Origin: Chenopodium formosanum
Lineage: Eukaryota; Streptophyta; Magnoliopsida; Caryophyllales; Amaranthaceae
Assembly (NCBI GenBank): GCA_024500155.1
Contig: CM044858.1
Span: 24,601,795 to 24,665,794 of the forward strand
DNA: 64,000 nt
Direction of reading: 5' to 3'
The position numbers and the translations under genes are program-made. Below, one piece after another: positions 22,932 through 37,000 of the stretch; positions within the stretch are counted from its first letter, which is position 1, and every line of letters starts with the position of its first letter. The notes under the pieces are model-generated. The model did not search any database. It was given only the letters and a program-made list of their open reading frames with translations, and was not told the origin of the DNA.

Positions 22932-25173
22932 CAATTAGCTTTGTTGAATGCCTTTGACTTTCATTTGATTCAAAAAGCTTTGTTTGAATGTGTTTGAGTT
23001 TCGTTTGACTCAATTAGCTTTGTTGATTGTGTTTGACTTTAATTTGACTCAATTAGCATTGTGTAATGCAATTGACTTTCATTTGATTCAAAAAGCTTTG
23101 TTTGAATGTATTTGATTTTCATTTGATTCTAAAAGCTTTGTTGAAAGTGTTTGACTTTCATTTGACTCAATTAGCTTTGTTGAATGAATTTGACTTTCAT
23201 TTGATTCAAAAAGCTTTATTTGAATGTGTTTGAGTTTCGTTTGACTCAATTAGCTTTGTTGATTGTGTTTGACTTTCATTTTACTCAATTAGCATTGTGG
23301 AATGCAATTAACTTTCATTTGACTCAATTAGCATTGTGAAAAGCAATTGACTTTCATTTGATTCAAAAAGCTTTGTTTGAATGTATTTGACTTTCATTTG
23401 ATTCTAATAGCTTTTTGAAAGTGTTTGACTTTCATTTGACTCATTAAGCTTTGTTGAATGCATTTGACTTTTTTTTGATTCAAAAAGCTTTGTTTGAATG
23501 TGTTTAACTTTCATTTGACTTAATTAGCTTTGTTGAATGTGTTTCACTTTTGTTTGATTTAATTAGCACTGTGGAATGCAATTGACTTTCATTTGATTCA
23601 AAAAAGCTTTGTTTGTATGTATTTGACTTTCATTTGATTCTAAAAGCTTTGTTGAAAGTGTTTGACTTTCATTTGACTCATTAAGCTTTGTTGAATGCAT
23701 TTGACTTTCATTTGATTTAAAAAGCTTTGTTTGAATGTGTTCAACTTTCATTTGACTCATTAAGCTTTGTTGAATGCATTTGACTTTCATTTGATTCAAA
23801 AAGCTTTGTTTGAATGTGTTTAACTTTCATTTGACTCAATTAGCTTTGTTGAATTTGTTTGACTTTCATTTGACTCTATTAGCATTGTGGAATGCAATTG
23901 ATTTTCATTTGATTCAAAAAGCTTTGTTTGAATGTATTAGAATTTCATTTGATTCTAAAAGCTTTGATGAAAGTGTTTGACTTTCATTTTACTCAGTTAG
24001 CTTAGTTGAATGCATTTGACTTTCATTTTATTCAAAAAGCTTTGTTTGAATGTGTTTGACTTTTGTTTGACTCAATTAGCTTTGTTGAATGTGTTTGACT
24101 TTCATTTGACTTAATTAGCATTGTGGAATGCAATTGACTTTCATCTGATTCAAAAAGATTTGTTTGAATGTATTTGACTTTCATTTGATTCTATAAGCTT
24201 TGTTGAAAGTGTTTGACTTTCATTTGACTCAGTTAGCTTAGTTGAATGCATTTGACTTTCATTTTATTCAAAAAGCTTTGTTTGAATGTGTTTGACTTTT
24301 GTTTGACTCAATTAGCTTTATTGATTGTGTTTGACTTTCATTTGACTTAATTACCATTGTGGAATGCAATTGACTTTCATCTGATTCAAAAAGCTTTGTT
24401 TGAATGTATTTGACTTTCATTTGATTCTAAAAGCTTTGTTCAAGGTGTTTGATTTTCATTTGACTCAATTTGCTTAGTTGAATGCATTTAACTTTCATTT
24501 GATTCAAAAAGTTTTGTTTGAATGTGTTTGACTTTCATTTGACTCAATTAGCTTCGTTAAATGTGTTTGACTTTCATTTGACTCAATTAGCATTGTGGAA
24601 TGCAATTGACTTTCATTTGACTCAATTAGCTCTGTTGAATGCAATTGACTTTTATTGGATTCAAAAAGCTTTGTTTGAATGTGTTTAACTTTCATTTGAC
24701 TCAATTAGCTTTGTTGAATGTGTTTGACTTTCATTTGACTCAATTAGCATTGTGGAATGCTATTGACTTTCATTTGATTCAAAAAGCTTTGTTTGAATGT
24801 ATTTGACATTCATTTGATTCTAAAGGCTTTGTTGAAATTGTTTGACTTTCATTTGACTCAATTAGCATTGTGTAATGCAATTGACTTTCATTTGATTCAA
24901 AAAGCTTTGTTTGAATGCATTTGACTTTCATTTGATTCAATTAGCTTTGTTGAATGCATTTGACTTTCATTAGATTCAAAAAGCTTTGTTTGAATGTGTT
25001 TGACTTTCGTTTGACTCAATTAGCTTTGTTGATTGTGTTTGACTTTCATTTGACTCAATTTGCATTATGGAATGCAATTGACTTTCATTTGATTCAAAAA
25101 GCTTTGTTTGAATGTATTTGACTTTCATTTGATTCTAAAAGCTTTGTTGAAAGTGTTTGACTTTCATTTGACT
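22932..25173 (+). repeat. 2242-bp tandem duplication, second copy
   Basis: Follows the first copy without a gap. It is nearly identical until about 25120, after which the two copies drift apart (CTAACAGC and GAATGCC in one, CTAAAAGC and GAATGCA in the other). It contains the last ATTAAGC and GAAAAGC monomers of the window (about 23335-23760), so it closes that family. Confidence 0.92.
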
Positions 25174-28100
25174 CAATTAGCTTTGTTGAATGCATTTGAC
25201 TTTCATTTGATTCAAAAAGCTTTGTTTGAATGTGTTTGACTTTCATTTGATTCAATTAGCTTTGTTGAATGTGTTTGACTTTCATTTGACTCTATAAGCA
25301 TTGTGGAATGCAATTGACTTTCATTAAATTCAAAAAGCTTTGTTTGAATGTATTTGACTTTCATTTGATTCAAAAAGCTTTGTTTGAATGTGTTTGACTT
25401 TCATTTGACTCAATTAGCTTTGTTGAACGTGTTTAACTTTCATTTGACTCAATTTGCAATATGGAATTCAATTGACTTTTATTTTACTCAAAAAGCTTTG
25501 TTTGAATGTATTTGACTTTCATTTGATTCTAAAAGCTTTGTTGAAAGTGTTTGACTTTCATTTGACTCATTAGCTTTGTTGAATGTGTTTGACTTTCATT
25601 TGACTCAATTAGCATTGTGGAATGCTATTGACTTTCATTTGATTCAAAAAGCTTTGTTTGAATGTATTTGACATTCATTTGATTCTAAAAGCTTTGTTGA
25701 AATTGTTTGACTTTCATTTGACTCAATTAGCATTGTGTAATGCAATTGACTTTCATTTGATTCAAAAAGCTTTGTTTGAATGCATTTGACTTTCATTTGA
25801 CTCAATTAGCTTTGTTGAATGTGTTTGACTTTCATTTGACTCAATTAGCATTGTGGAATGCTATTGACTTTCATTTGATTCAAAAAGCTTTGTTTGAATG
25901 TATTTGACATTTATTTGATTCTAAATGCTTTGTTGAAATTGTTTGACTTTCATTTGACTCAATTAGCATTGTGTAATGCAATTGACTTTCATTTGATTCA
26001 AAAAGCTTTGTTTGAATGCATTTGACTTTCATTTGATTCAATTAGCTTTGTTGAATGCATTTGACTTTCATTAGATTCAAAAAGCTTTGTTTGAATGTGT
26101 TTGACTTTCATTTGACTCAATTAGCTTTGTTGATTGTGTTTGACTTTCATTTGACTCAATTTGCATTATGGAATGCAATTGACTTTCATTTGATTCAAAA
26201 AGCTTTGTTTGAATGTATTTGACTTTCATTTGATTCTAAAAGCTTTGTTGAAAGTGTTTGACTTTCATTTGACTCAATAAGCTTTGTTGAATGCATTTGA
26301 CTTTCATTTGATTCAAAAAACATTGTTTGAATGTGTTAGACTTTTGTTGACTCAATTAGCTTTGTTGATTGTGTTTGACTTTCATTTTATTCAATTTGCA
26401 TTATGGAATACAATTGACTTTCATTTGATTCAAAAAGCTTTGTTTAAATGTATTTGACTTTCATTTGATTCTAAAAGCTTTGTTGAAAGTGTTTGACTTT
26501 CATTTGACTCAATTAGCTTTTTTGAATGCATTTGACTTTCATTTGATTCAAAAAGCTATGTTTAAATGTGTTTGACTTTCATTTGACTCTATTAGCTTTG
26601 TTGAATGCATTTGACTTTCATTTGATTCAAAAAGCTTTGTTCGAATGTGTTTGACTTTTATTTGACTCAATTAGCATTGTGGAATGCAATTGACTTTCAT
26701 TTGATTCAAAAAGCTTTGTTGAAAGTGTTCGACTTTCATTTGACTCAATTAGCTTTGTTGAATGCATTTGACTCTCATTTGATTCAAAAAGCTTTGTTTG
26801 AATGTATTTAACTTTAATTTGTCTCAATTAGCTTTGTTCAAATTGTTTGACTTTCATTTAATTCAATTAGCATTGTGGAATGCAATTGACTTTCATTTGA
26901 TTCAAAAAGCTTTGTTTGAATGTATTTGACTTTCATTTGGTTCTAAAAGCTTTGTTGAAAGTGTTTGACTTTCATTTGACTCAATTAGCTTAGTTGAATG
27001 CATTTGACTTTTATTTTATTCAAAATGCTTTGTTTGAATGTGTTTGACTTTTGTTTGACTCAATTAGCTTTGTTGATTGTGTTTGACTTTCATTTGACTC
27101 AATTTGCATTATGGAATGCAATTGACTTTCATTTGATTCAAAAAGCTTTATTTGAATGCATTTGACTTTCATTTGATTCAAAAAGCTTTGTTTGAATGTG
27201 TTTGACTTTTATTTGACTCAATTAGCATTGTTGAATGTGTTTGACTTTCATTTGACTCAATTAGCATTGTGGAATGCAATTGACTTTCATTTGATTCAAA
27301 AAGCTTTGTTTGAATGTATTTGACTTTCATTTGATTCTAAAAGCTTTGCTGAAAGTGTTTGACTTTCATTTTGACTCAATTAGCTTTGTTGAATGCATTT
27401 GACTTTCATTTGATTCAAAAAGCTTTGTTTGAATGTGTCTGACTTTCATTTGACTCAATTAGCTTTGTTGAATGTGTTTGACTTTCATTTGACTCTATTA
27501 GCATTGTGGAATGCAATTGACTTTCATTCAATTCAAAAAGCTTTGTTTGAATGTATTTGACTTTCATTTGATTCTAAAAGCTTTGTTGAAAGTGTTTGAC
27601 TTTCATTTGACTCAATCAGCTTTGTTGAATGCATTTGACTTTCATTTGATTCAAAAAGCTTTGTTTGAATGTGTTTGACTTTCATTTGACTACATTAGCT
27701 TTGTTGAATGTGTTTAACTTTCATTTGACTCAATTTGCATTATGGAATTCAATTGACTTTAATTTTACTCAAAAAGCTTTGTTTGAATGTATTTGACTTT
27801 CATTTGATTCTAAAAGCTTTGTTGAAAGTGTTTGACTTTCATTTGACTCAATTAGCTTTGTTGAATGTGTTTGACTTTCATTTAACTCAATTAGCATTTT
27901 GGAATGCAATTGACTTTCATTTGATTTAAAAAGCTTAGTTTGAATGTATGTGACTTTCATTTGATTCTAAAAGCTTAGTTGAAAATGTTTGACTTTCATT
28001 TGACTCAATTAGCTTATTTGAATGCATTTGACTTTCATTTGATTCAAAAAGCTTTGTTTGAATGTGTTTGACTTTCGTTTGACTCAATTAGCTTTTTTGA

Positions 28101-29910
28101 TTGTGTTTTACTTTCATTTGACTCAATTTGCATTATGGAATTCAATTGACTTTCATTTGACTCAATTAGCTTTGTTGAATGTGTTTGACTTTCATTTGAC
28201 TCAATTAGCATTGTGGAATGCTATTGACTTTCATTTGATTCAAAAAGCTTTGTTTGAATGTATTTGACATTCATTTGATTCTAAAAGCTTTGTTGAAATT
28301 GTTTGACTTTCATTTGACACAATTAGCATTGTGTAATGCAATTGACTTTCATTTGATTCAAAAAGCTTTGTTTGAATGCATTTGACATTCATTTGATTCA
28401 ATTAGCTTTGTTGTATGCATTTGACTTTCATTTGATTCAAAAAGCTTTGTTTGAATGTATTTGACTTTCATTTGGTTCTAAAAGCTTTGTTGAAAGTGTT
28501 TGACTTTCATTTGACTCAATTAGCTTTGTTGAATGCATTTGACTCTCATTTGATTAAAAAAGCTTTGTTTGAATGTGTTTAACTTTAATTTGTCTCAATT
28601 AGCTTTGTTCAAATTGTTTGACTTTCATTTAATTCAATCAGCATTGTGGAATGCAATTGACTTTCATTTGATTCAAAAAGCTTTGTTTGAATGTATTTGA
28701 CTTTCATTTGATTCTAAAAGCTTTGTTAAAAGTGTTTAAATTTCATTTGACTCAATTAGCTTAGTTGAATGCATTTGACTTTCATTTTATTCAAAATGCT
28801 TTGTTTGAATGTGTTTGACTTCTGTTTGACTCAATTAGCTTTGTTGATTGTGTTTGACTTTCATTTGACTCAATTTGCATTATGGAATGCAATTGACTTT
28901 CATTTGATTCAAAAAGCTTTGTTTGAATGCATTTGACTTTCATTTGATTCAAAAAGCTTTGTTTGAATGTGTTTGACTTTCGTTTGACTCAATTAGCTTT
29001 GTTGATTGTGTTTGACTTTCATTTGACTCAATTTGCATTATGGAATGCAATTGACTTTCATTTGATTGAAAAAGCTTTGTTTGAATGTATTTGACTTTCA
29101 TTTGGTTCTAAAAGCTTTGTTGAAAGTGTTTGACTTTCATTTGACTCAATTAGCTTTGTTGAATGCATTTGACTCTCATTTGATTAAAAAAGCTTTGTTT
29201 GAATGTGTTTGACTTTCATTTGATTCAATTAGCTTTGTTGAATGTGTTTGACTTTCATTTGACTCTATAAACATTGTGGAATGCAATTGACTTTCATCTA
29301 ATTCAAAAAGCTTTGTTTGAATGTATTTGACTTTCATTTGATTCAAAAAGCTTTGTTTGAATGTGTTTGACTTTCATTTGACTCAATTAGCTTTGTTGAA
29401 TGTGTTTAACTTTCATTTGACTCAATTTGCATAATGGAATTCAATTGACTTTCATTTTACTCAAAAAGCTTTGTTTGAATGTATTTGACTTTCTTTTGAT
29501 TCAAAAAGCTTTGTTTGAATGTATTAGACATTCATTTGATTCTAAATGCTTTGTTGAAATTGTTTGACTTTCATTTGACTCAATTAGCATTGTGTAATGC
29601 AATTGACTTTCATTTGATTCAAAAAGCTTTGTTTGAATGCATTTGACTTTCATTTGACTCAATTAGCTTTGTTGAATGTGTTTGACTTTCATTTGACTCA
29701 ATTAGCATTATGGAATGCTATTGACTTTCATTTGATTCAAAAAGCTTTGTTTGAATATATTTGACATTCATTTGATTCTAAATGCTTTGTTGAAATTGTT
29801 TGACTTTCATTTGACTCAATTAGCATTGTGTAATGCAATTGACTTTCATTTGATTCAAAAAGCTTTGTTTGAATGCATTTGACTTTCATTTGATTCAATT
29901 AGCTTTGTTG
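25174..29910 (+). repeat. Middle array domain, CTATTGAC / TTGCATTATGG family
   Basis: Characteristic variants are GAATGCTATTGAC, GACATTCATTTG, GCATTGTGTAATGC, CATTAGATTCAAAAAGC, TTGCATTATGG and GCATTTTGGAATGC. The part at about 25780-26560 matches 29640-30420 at offset 3857 bp (CAAAAAACAT at 26314 and 30171). The part at about 26500-28000 has relatives at 32.8-33.8 kb, but the offset falls from 6296 to 6257 to 5784 bp along the way, so monomers were gained or lost between the copies. Confidence 0.87.
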
Positions 29911-31090
29911 AATGCATTTGACTTTCATTAGATTCAAAAAGCTTTGTTTGAATGTGTTTGACTTTCATTTGACTCAATTAGCTTTGTTGATTGTGTTTGA
30001 CTTTCATTTGACTCAATTTGCATTATGGAATGCAATTGACTTTCATTTGATTCAAAAAGCTTTGTTTGAATGTATTTGACTTTCATTTGATTCTAAAAGC
30101 TTTGTTGAAAGTGTTTGACTTTCATTTGACTCAATTAGCTTTGTTGAATGCATTTGACTTTCATTTGATTCAAAAAACATTGTTTGAATGTGTTTGACTT
30201 TTGTTTGACTCAATTAGCTTTGTTGATTGTGTTTGACTTTCATTTTATTCAATTTGCATTATGGAATACAATTGACTTTCATTTGATTCAAAAAGCTTTG
30301 TTTAAATGTATTTGACTTTCATTTGATTCTAAAAGCTTTGTTGAAAGTGTTTGACTTTCATTTGACTCAATTAGCTTTGTTGAATGCATTTGACTTTCAT
30401 TTGATTCAAAAAGCTATGTTTAAATGTGTTTGACTTTCATTTGACTCAATTAGCTTTGTTGAATGTGTTTGACTTTCATTTGACTAAATTAGCATTGTGG
30501 AATGCAATTGACTTTCATTTGATTCAAAAAGCTTTGTTTGAATGTATTTGACTTTTATTTGATTCTAAAAGCTTTGTCGAAAGTGTTTTACTTTCATTTG
30601 ACTTAATTAGCTTTGTTGAATGCATTTGACCTTCATTTGATTCAAAAAGCTTTGTTTGAATGTGTTTGACTTTCATTTCACTCAATTAGCTTTGTTGAAT
30701 GTGTTTGACTTTCATTTGACTCAATTAGCATTGTGGAATGCAATTGACTTTCATTTGATTCAAAAAGCTTTGTTTGAATGTATTTGACTTTCATTTGATT
30801 CTAAAAGCTTTGTTGAAATTGTTTGACTTTCATTTGACTCAATTACCTTATTTGAATGCATTTGACTTTCATTTGATTCAAAATGCTTTGTTTGAATGTG
30901 TTTGACTTTCGTTTGACTCAATTAGCTTTGTTGATTGTGTTTGACTTTCATTTGACTCAATTTGCATTATGGAATGCAATTGACTTTCATTTGATTCAAA
31001 AAGCTTTGTTTGAATGTATTTGTCTTTCATTTGATTCTAAAAGCTTTGTTGAAATTGTTTGACTTTCATTTGGCTCAATTAGCATTGTGT
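29911..31090 (+). repeat. 1180-bp tandem duplication, first copy
   Basis: The unit is 1180 bp, exactly 10 x 118 bp or five hexamers. Markers shared with the next unit include CATTAGATTC, CAAAAAACAT (30171 and 31351), ATGGAATACA (30261 and 31441), GCTATGTTTAAATG, TTGTCGAAAG and TTTGGCTCAATTAGC. The copies differ at scattered sites, for example GACTTTCATTTG against GACTTTTATTTG. Confidence 0.93.
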
Positions 31091-32270
31091 AATGCATTTG
31101 ACTTTCATTAGATTCAAAAAGCTTTGTTTGAATGTGTTTGACTTTCATTTGACTCAATTAGCTTTGTTGATTGTGTTTGACTTTCATTTGACTCAATTTG
31201 CATTATGGAATGCAATTGACTTTCATTTGATTCAAAAAGCTTTGTTTGAATGTATTTGACTTTCATTTGATTCTAAAAGCTTTGTTGAAAGTGTTTGACT
31301 TTTATTTGACTCAATTAGCTTTGTTGAATGCATTTGACTTTCATTTGATTCAAAAAACATTGTTTGAATGTGTTTGACTTTTGTTTGACTCAATTAGCTT
31401 TGTTGATTGTGTTTGACTTTCATTTTATTCAATTTGCATTATGGAATACAATTGACTTTCATTTGATTCAAAAAGCTTTGTTTAAATGTATTTGACTTTC
31501 ATTTGATTCTAAAAGCTTTGTTGAAAGTGTTTGACTTTTATTTGACTCAATTAGCTTTGTTGAATGCATTTGACTTTCATTTGATTCAAAAAGCTATGTT
31601 TAAATGTGTTTTACTTTCATTTGACTCAATTAGCTTTGTTGAATGTGTTTGACTTTCATTTGACTAAATTAGCATTGTGGAATGCAATTGACTTTCGTTT
31701 GATTCAAAAAGCTTTGTTTGAATGTATTTGACTTTTATTTGATTCTAAAAGCTTTGTCGAAAGTGTTTTACTTTCATTTGACTCAATTAGCTTTGTTGAA
31801 TGCATTTGACCTTCATTTGATTCAAAAAGCTTTGTTTGAATGTGTTTGACTTTCATTTGACTCAATTAGCTTTGTTGAATGTGTTTGACTTTCATTTGAC
31901 TCAATTAGCATTGTGGAATGCAATTGACTTTCATTTGATTCAAAAAGCTTTGTTTGAATGTATTTGACTTTCATTTGATTCTAAAAGCTTTGTCGAAATT
32001 GTTTGACTTTCATTTGACTCAATTACCTTATTTGAATGCATTTGACTTTCATTTGATTCAAAATGCTTTGTTTGAATGTGTTTGACTTTCGTTTGACTCA
32101 ATTAGCTTTGTTGATTGTGTTTGACTTTCATTTGACTCAATTTGCATTATGGAATGCAATTGACTTTCATTTGATTCAAAAAGCTTTGTTTGAATGTATT
32201 TGTCTTTCATTTGATTCTAAAAGCTTTGTTGAAATTGTTTGACTTTCATTTGGCTCAATTAGCATTGTGT
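31091..32270 (+). repeat. 1180-bp tandem duplication, second copy
   Basis: It starts at the joint GTGTAATGCATTTGAC near 31087, where a B-type ending runs directly into an F-type monomer. The expected C-type start (GTGTAATGCAATTGAC) is seen at the end of this copy near 32270. The joint therefore records the crossover between two monomers of different class. Confidence 0.91.
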
Positions 32271-35200
32271 AATGCAATTGACTTTCATTTGATTCAAAAA
32301 GCTTTGTTTGAATGTATTTGACTTTCATTTGATTCTAAAAGCTTTGTTTAAAGTGTTTGACTTTCATTTGACTCAATTAGCTTTGTTGAATGCATTTGAC
32401 TTACATTTGATTCAAAAAGCTTTGTTTGAATGTGTTTGACTTTCATTTGACTCAATAAGCTGTGTTGAATGTGTTTGACTTTCATTTGACTCAATTAGCA
32501 TTGTGGATTGCAATTGACTTTCATTTGATTCAAAAAGCTTTGTTGAAAGTGTTTGACTTTCATTTGACTCAATTAGCTTTGTTGAATGCATTTGACTTTC
32601 ATTTGATTCAAAAAACTTTGTTTGAATGTGTTTGACTTTCGTTTGACTCAATTAGCTTTGTTGATTGTGTTTGACTTTCATTTTACTCAATTTGCGTTAT
32701 GGAATTCAATTGACTTTCATTTGATTCAAAAAGCTTTGTTTAAATGTATTTGACTTTCATTTGATTTTAAAAGCTTTGTTGAAAGTGTTTGACTTTCATT
32801 TGACTCAATTAGCTTTTTTGAATGCATTTGACTTTCATTTGATTCAAAAAGCTATGTTTAAATGTGTTTGACTTTCATTTGACTCTATTAGCTTTGTTGA
32901 ATGCATTTGACTTTAATTTGATTCAAAAAGCTTTGTTTGAATGTATTTGACTTTCATTTGATTCTAAAAGCTTTGATGAAAGTGTTTGACTTTCATTTGA
33001 CTCAATTAGCTTTGTTGAATGCATTTGACTCTCATTTGATTCAAAAAGCTTTGATTGAATGTGTTTAACTTTAATTTGTCTCAATTAGCTTTGTTCAAAT
33101 TGTTTGACTTTTATTTAATTCAATTAGCATTGTGGAATGCAATTGACTTTCATTTGATTCAAAAAGCTTTGTTTGAATGTATTTGACTTTCATTTGATTC
33201 TAAAAGCTTTGTTGAAAGTGTTTGACTTTCATTTGACTCAATTAGCTTAGTTGAATGCATTTGACTTTCATTTTATTCAAAATGCTTTGTTTGAATGTGT
33301 TTGACTTTTGTTTGACTCAATTAGCTTTGTTGATTGTGTTTGACTTTCATTTGACTCAATTTGCATTATGGAATGCAATTGACTTTCATTTGATTCAAAA
33401 AGCTTTATTTGAATGCATTTGACTTTCATTTGATTCAAAAAGCTTTGTTTGAATGTGTTTGACTTTTATTTGACTCAGTTAGCATTGTTGAATGTGTTTG
33501 ACTTTCATTTGACTCAATTAGCATTGTGGAATGCAATTGACTTTCATTGGATTAAAAAAGCTTTGTTTGAATGTATTTGATTTTCATTTGATTCCAAAAG
33601 CTTTGTTGAAAGTGTTTGACTTTCAATTGACTCAATTAGCTTTGTTGAATGTGTTTGACTTTCATTTAACTCAATTAGCATTTTGGAATGCAATTGACTT
33701 TCATTTGATTTAAAAAGCTTAGTTTGAATGTATGTGACTTTCATTTGATTCTAAAAGCTTTGTTGAAAATGTTTGACTTTCATTTGACTCAATTAGCTTA
33801 TTTGAATGCATTTGACTTTCATTTGATTCAAAAAGCTTTGTTTGAATGTGTTTGACTTTCGTTTGACTCAATTAGCTTTGTTGATTGTGGTTTACTTTCA
33901 TTTGACTCAATTTGCATTATGGAATTCAATTGACTTTCATTTGACTCAATTAGCATTGTGGAATGCTATTGACTTTCATTTGATTCAAAAAGCTTTGTTT
34001 GAATGTATTTGACATTCATTTGATTCTAAAAGCTTTGTTGAAATTGTTTGACTTTCATTTGACTCAATTAGCATTGTGTAATGCAATTGACTTTCATTTG
34101 ATTCAAAAAGCTTTGTTTGAATGCATTTGACTTTCATTTGATTCAATTAGCTTTGTTGAATGCATTTGACTTTCATTAGATTCAAAAAGCTTTGTTTGAA
34201 TGTGTTTGACTTTCGTTTGACTCAATTAGCTTTGTTGATTGTGTTTGACTTTCATTTGACTCAATTTGCATTATGGAATGCAATTGACTTTCATTTGATT
34301 CAAAAAGCTTTGTTTGAATGTATTTGACTTTCATTTGATTCTAAAAGCTTTGTTGAAAGTGTTTGACTTTCATTTGACTCAATTAGCTTTGTTGAATGCA
34401 TTTGACTTTCATTTGATTCAAAAAACTTTGTTTGAATGTGTTTGACTTTCGTTTGACTCAATTAGCTTTGTTGATTGTGTTTGACTTTCATTTTACTCAA
34501 TTTGCATTATGGAATACAATTGACTTTCATTTGATTCAAAAAGCTTTGTTTAAATGTATTTGACTTTCATTTGATTCTAAAAGCTTTGTTGAAAGTGTTT
34601 AACTTTCATTTGACTCAATTAGCTTTGTTGAATGCATTTGACTTTCATTTGATTCAAAAAGCTATGTTTAAATGTGTTTGACTTTCATTTGACTCAATTA
34701 GCTTTGTTGAATGTGTTTGACTTTCATTTGACTAAATTAGCATTGTGGAATGCAATTGACTTTCATTTGATTCAAAAAGCTTTGTTTGAATGTATTTGAC
34801 TTTTATTTGATTCTAAAAGCTTTGTCGAAAGTGTTTGACTTTCATTTGACTCAATTCGCTTTGTTGAATGCAGTTGACCTTCATTTGATTTAAAAAGCTT
34901 TGTTTGAATGTGTTTGAATTTTATTTGACTCAGTTAGCTTTGTTGAATGTGTTTGACTTTTATTTGACTCAGTTAGCTTTGTTGAATGTGTTTGACTTTC
35001 ATTTGACTCAATTAGCGTTGTGGAATGCAATTGACTTTCATTTGATTCAAAAAGCTTTGTTTGAATGTATTTAACTTTTATTTGATTCTAAAAGCTTTGC
35101 TGAAAGTGTTTGACTTTCATTTGACTCAATTAGCTTTGTTGAATGCATTTGACTTTCATTTGATTCAAAAAGCTTTGTTTGAATGTGTTTGACTATCGTT

Positions 35201-37000
35201 TGTCTCAATTAGCTTTGTTGATTGTGTTTGACTTTCATTTGACTCAATTTGCATTATGGAATGCAATTGACTTTCATGTGATTCAAAAAGCTTTGTTTGA
35301 ATGTATTTGAATTTCATTTGATTCTAAAAGCTTTGTTGAAAGTATTTGACTTTCATTTGACTCAATTAGCTTTGTTGAATGCATTTGACTTTCATTTGAT
35401 TCAAAAAGTTTTGTTTGAATGTGTTTGACTTTCATTTGACTCAATTAGCTTTGTTGAATGTGTTTGACTTTCATTTGACTCAATTAGCATTGTGGAATGC
35501 AATTGACTTTCATTTGATTCAAAAAGCTTTGTTTGAATGTATTGACTTTCATTTGATTCTAAAAGCTTTGTTGAAAGTGTTTGACTTTCATTTGACTCAA
35601 TTAGCTTATTTGAATGCATTTGAATTTCATTTGTTTCAAAAAGCTTTGTTTGAATGTGCTTGACTTTTGTTTTACTCAACTAACTTTGTTGATTGTGTTT
35701 GACTTTCATTTGACTCAATTTGCATTATGGAATGCAATTGACTTTCATTTGATTCAAAAAGCTTAGTTTGAATGTATTTGACTTTCATTTGATTCTAAAA
35801 GCTTTGTTGAAATTGTTTGACTTTCATTTGACTCAATTAGCTTTGTTGAATGTGTTTGACTTTCATTTAACTCAATTAGCATTTTGGAATGCAATTGACT
35901 TTCATTTGATTAAAAAAGCTTAGTTTGAATGTATTTGACTTTCATTTGATTCTAAAAGCTTTATTGAAAGTGTTTGACTTTCATTTGACTCAATTAGCTT
36001 ATTTGAATGCATTTGACTTTCATTTGATTCAAAAAGCTTTGTTTGAATGTGTTTGACTTTCGTTTGACTCAATTAGCTTTGTTGATTGTGTTTGACTTTC
36101 ATTTGACTCAATTTGCATTATGGAATTCAATTGACTTTCATTTGACTCAATTAGCTTTTTTGAATGTGTTTGACTTTCATTTGACTCAATTAGCATTGTG
36201 GAATGCTATTGACTTTCATTTGATTCAAAAAGCTTTGTTTGAATGTATTTGACATTCATTTGATTCTAAAAGCTTTGTTGAAATTGTTTGACTTTCATTT
36301 GACTCAATTAGCATTGTGTAATACAATTGACTTTCATTTGATTCAAAAAGCTTTGTTTGAATGCATTTGACTTTCATTTGATTCAATTAGCTTTGTTGAA
36401 TGCATTTGACTTTCATTAGATTCAAAAAGCTTTGTTTGAATGTGTTTGACTTTCGTTTGACTCAATTATCTTTGTTGATTGTGTTTGACTTTCATTTGAC
36501 TCAATTTGCATTATGGAATGCAATTGACTTTCATTTGATTCAAAAAGCTTTGTTTGAATGTATTTGACTTTTATTTGATTCTAAAAGCTTTGTTGAAATT
36601 GTTTGACTTTCATTTGACTCAATTAGCTTATTTGAATGCATTTGACTTTCATTTGATTCAAAATGCTTTGTTTGAATGTGTTTGACTTTCTTTTGACTCA
36701 ATTAGCTTTGTTGATTGTGTTTGACTTTCATTTGACACAATTTGCATTATGGAATGCAATTGACTTTCATTTGATTCAAAAAGTTTTGTTTGAATGTATT
36801 TGACTTTCATTTGATTCTAAAAGCTTTGTTGAAATTGTTTGACTTTCATTTGACTCAATTAGCATTGTGTAATGCAATTGACTTTCATTTGATTCAAAAA
36901 GCTTTGTTTGAATGTGTTTAACTCTCATTTGACTCAATTAGCTTTGTTGAATGCATTTGACTTTCATTTGATTCCAAAAGCTTTGTTTTAATGTGATTGA
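32271..37000 (+). repeat. Middle array domain, continued
   Basis: Same variants as 25-30 kb. Segments around 33.54-34.2 kb and 35.85-36.4 kb resemble 27.77-28.4 kb (GCATTTTGGAATGC, GCTTAGTTTGAATG, CATTATGGAATTC). CATTAGATTC monomers recur near 34172 and 36412. A two-base deletion gives GAATGTATTGAC near 35537. Nothing but satellite is seen. Confidence 0.87.
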
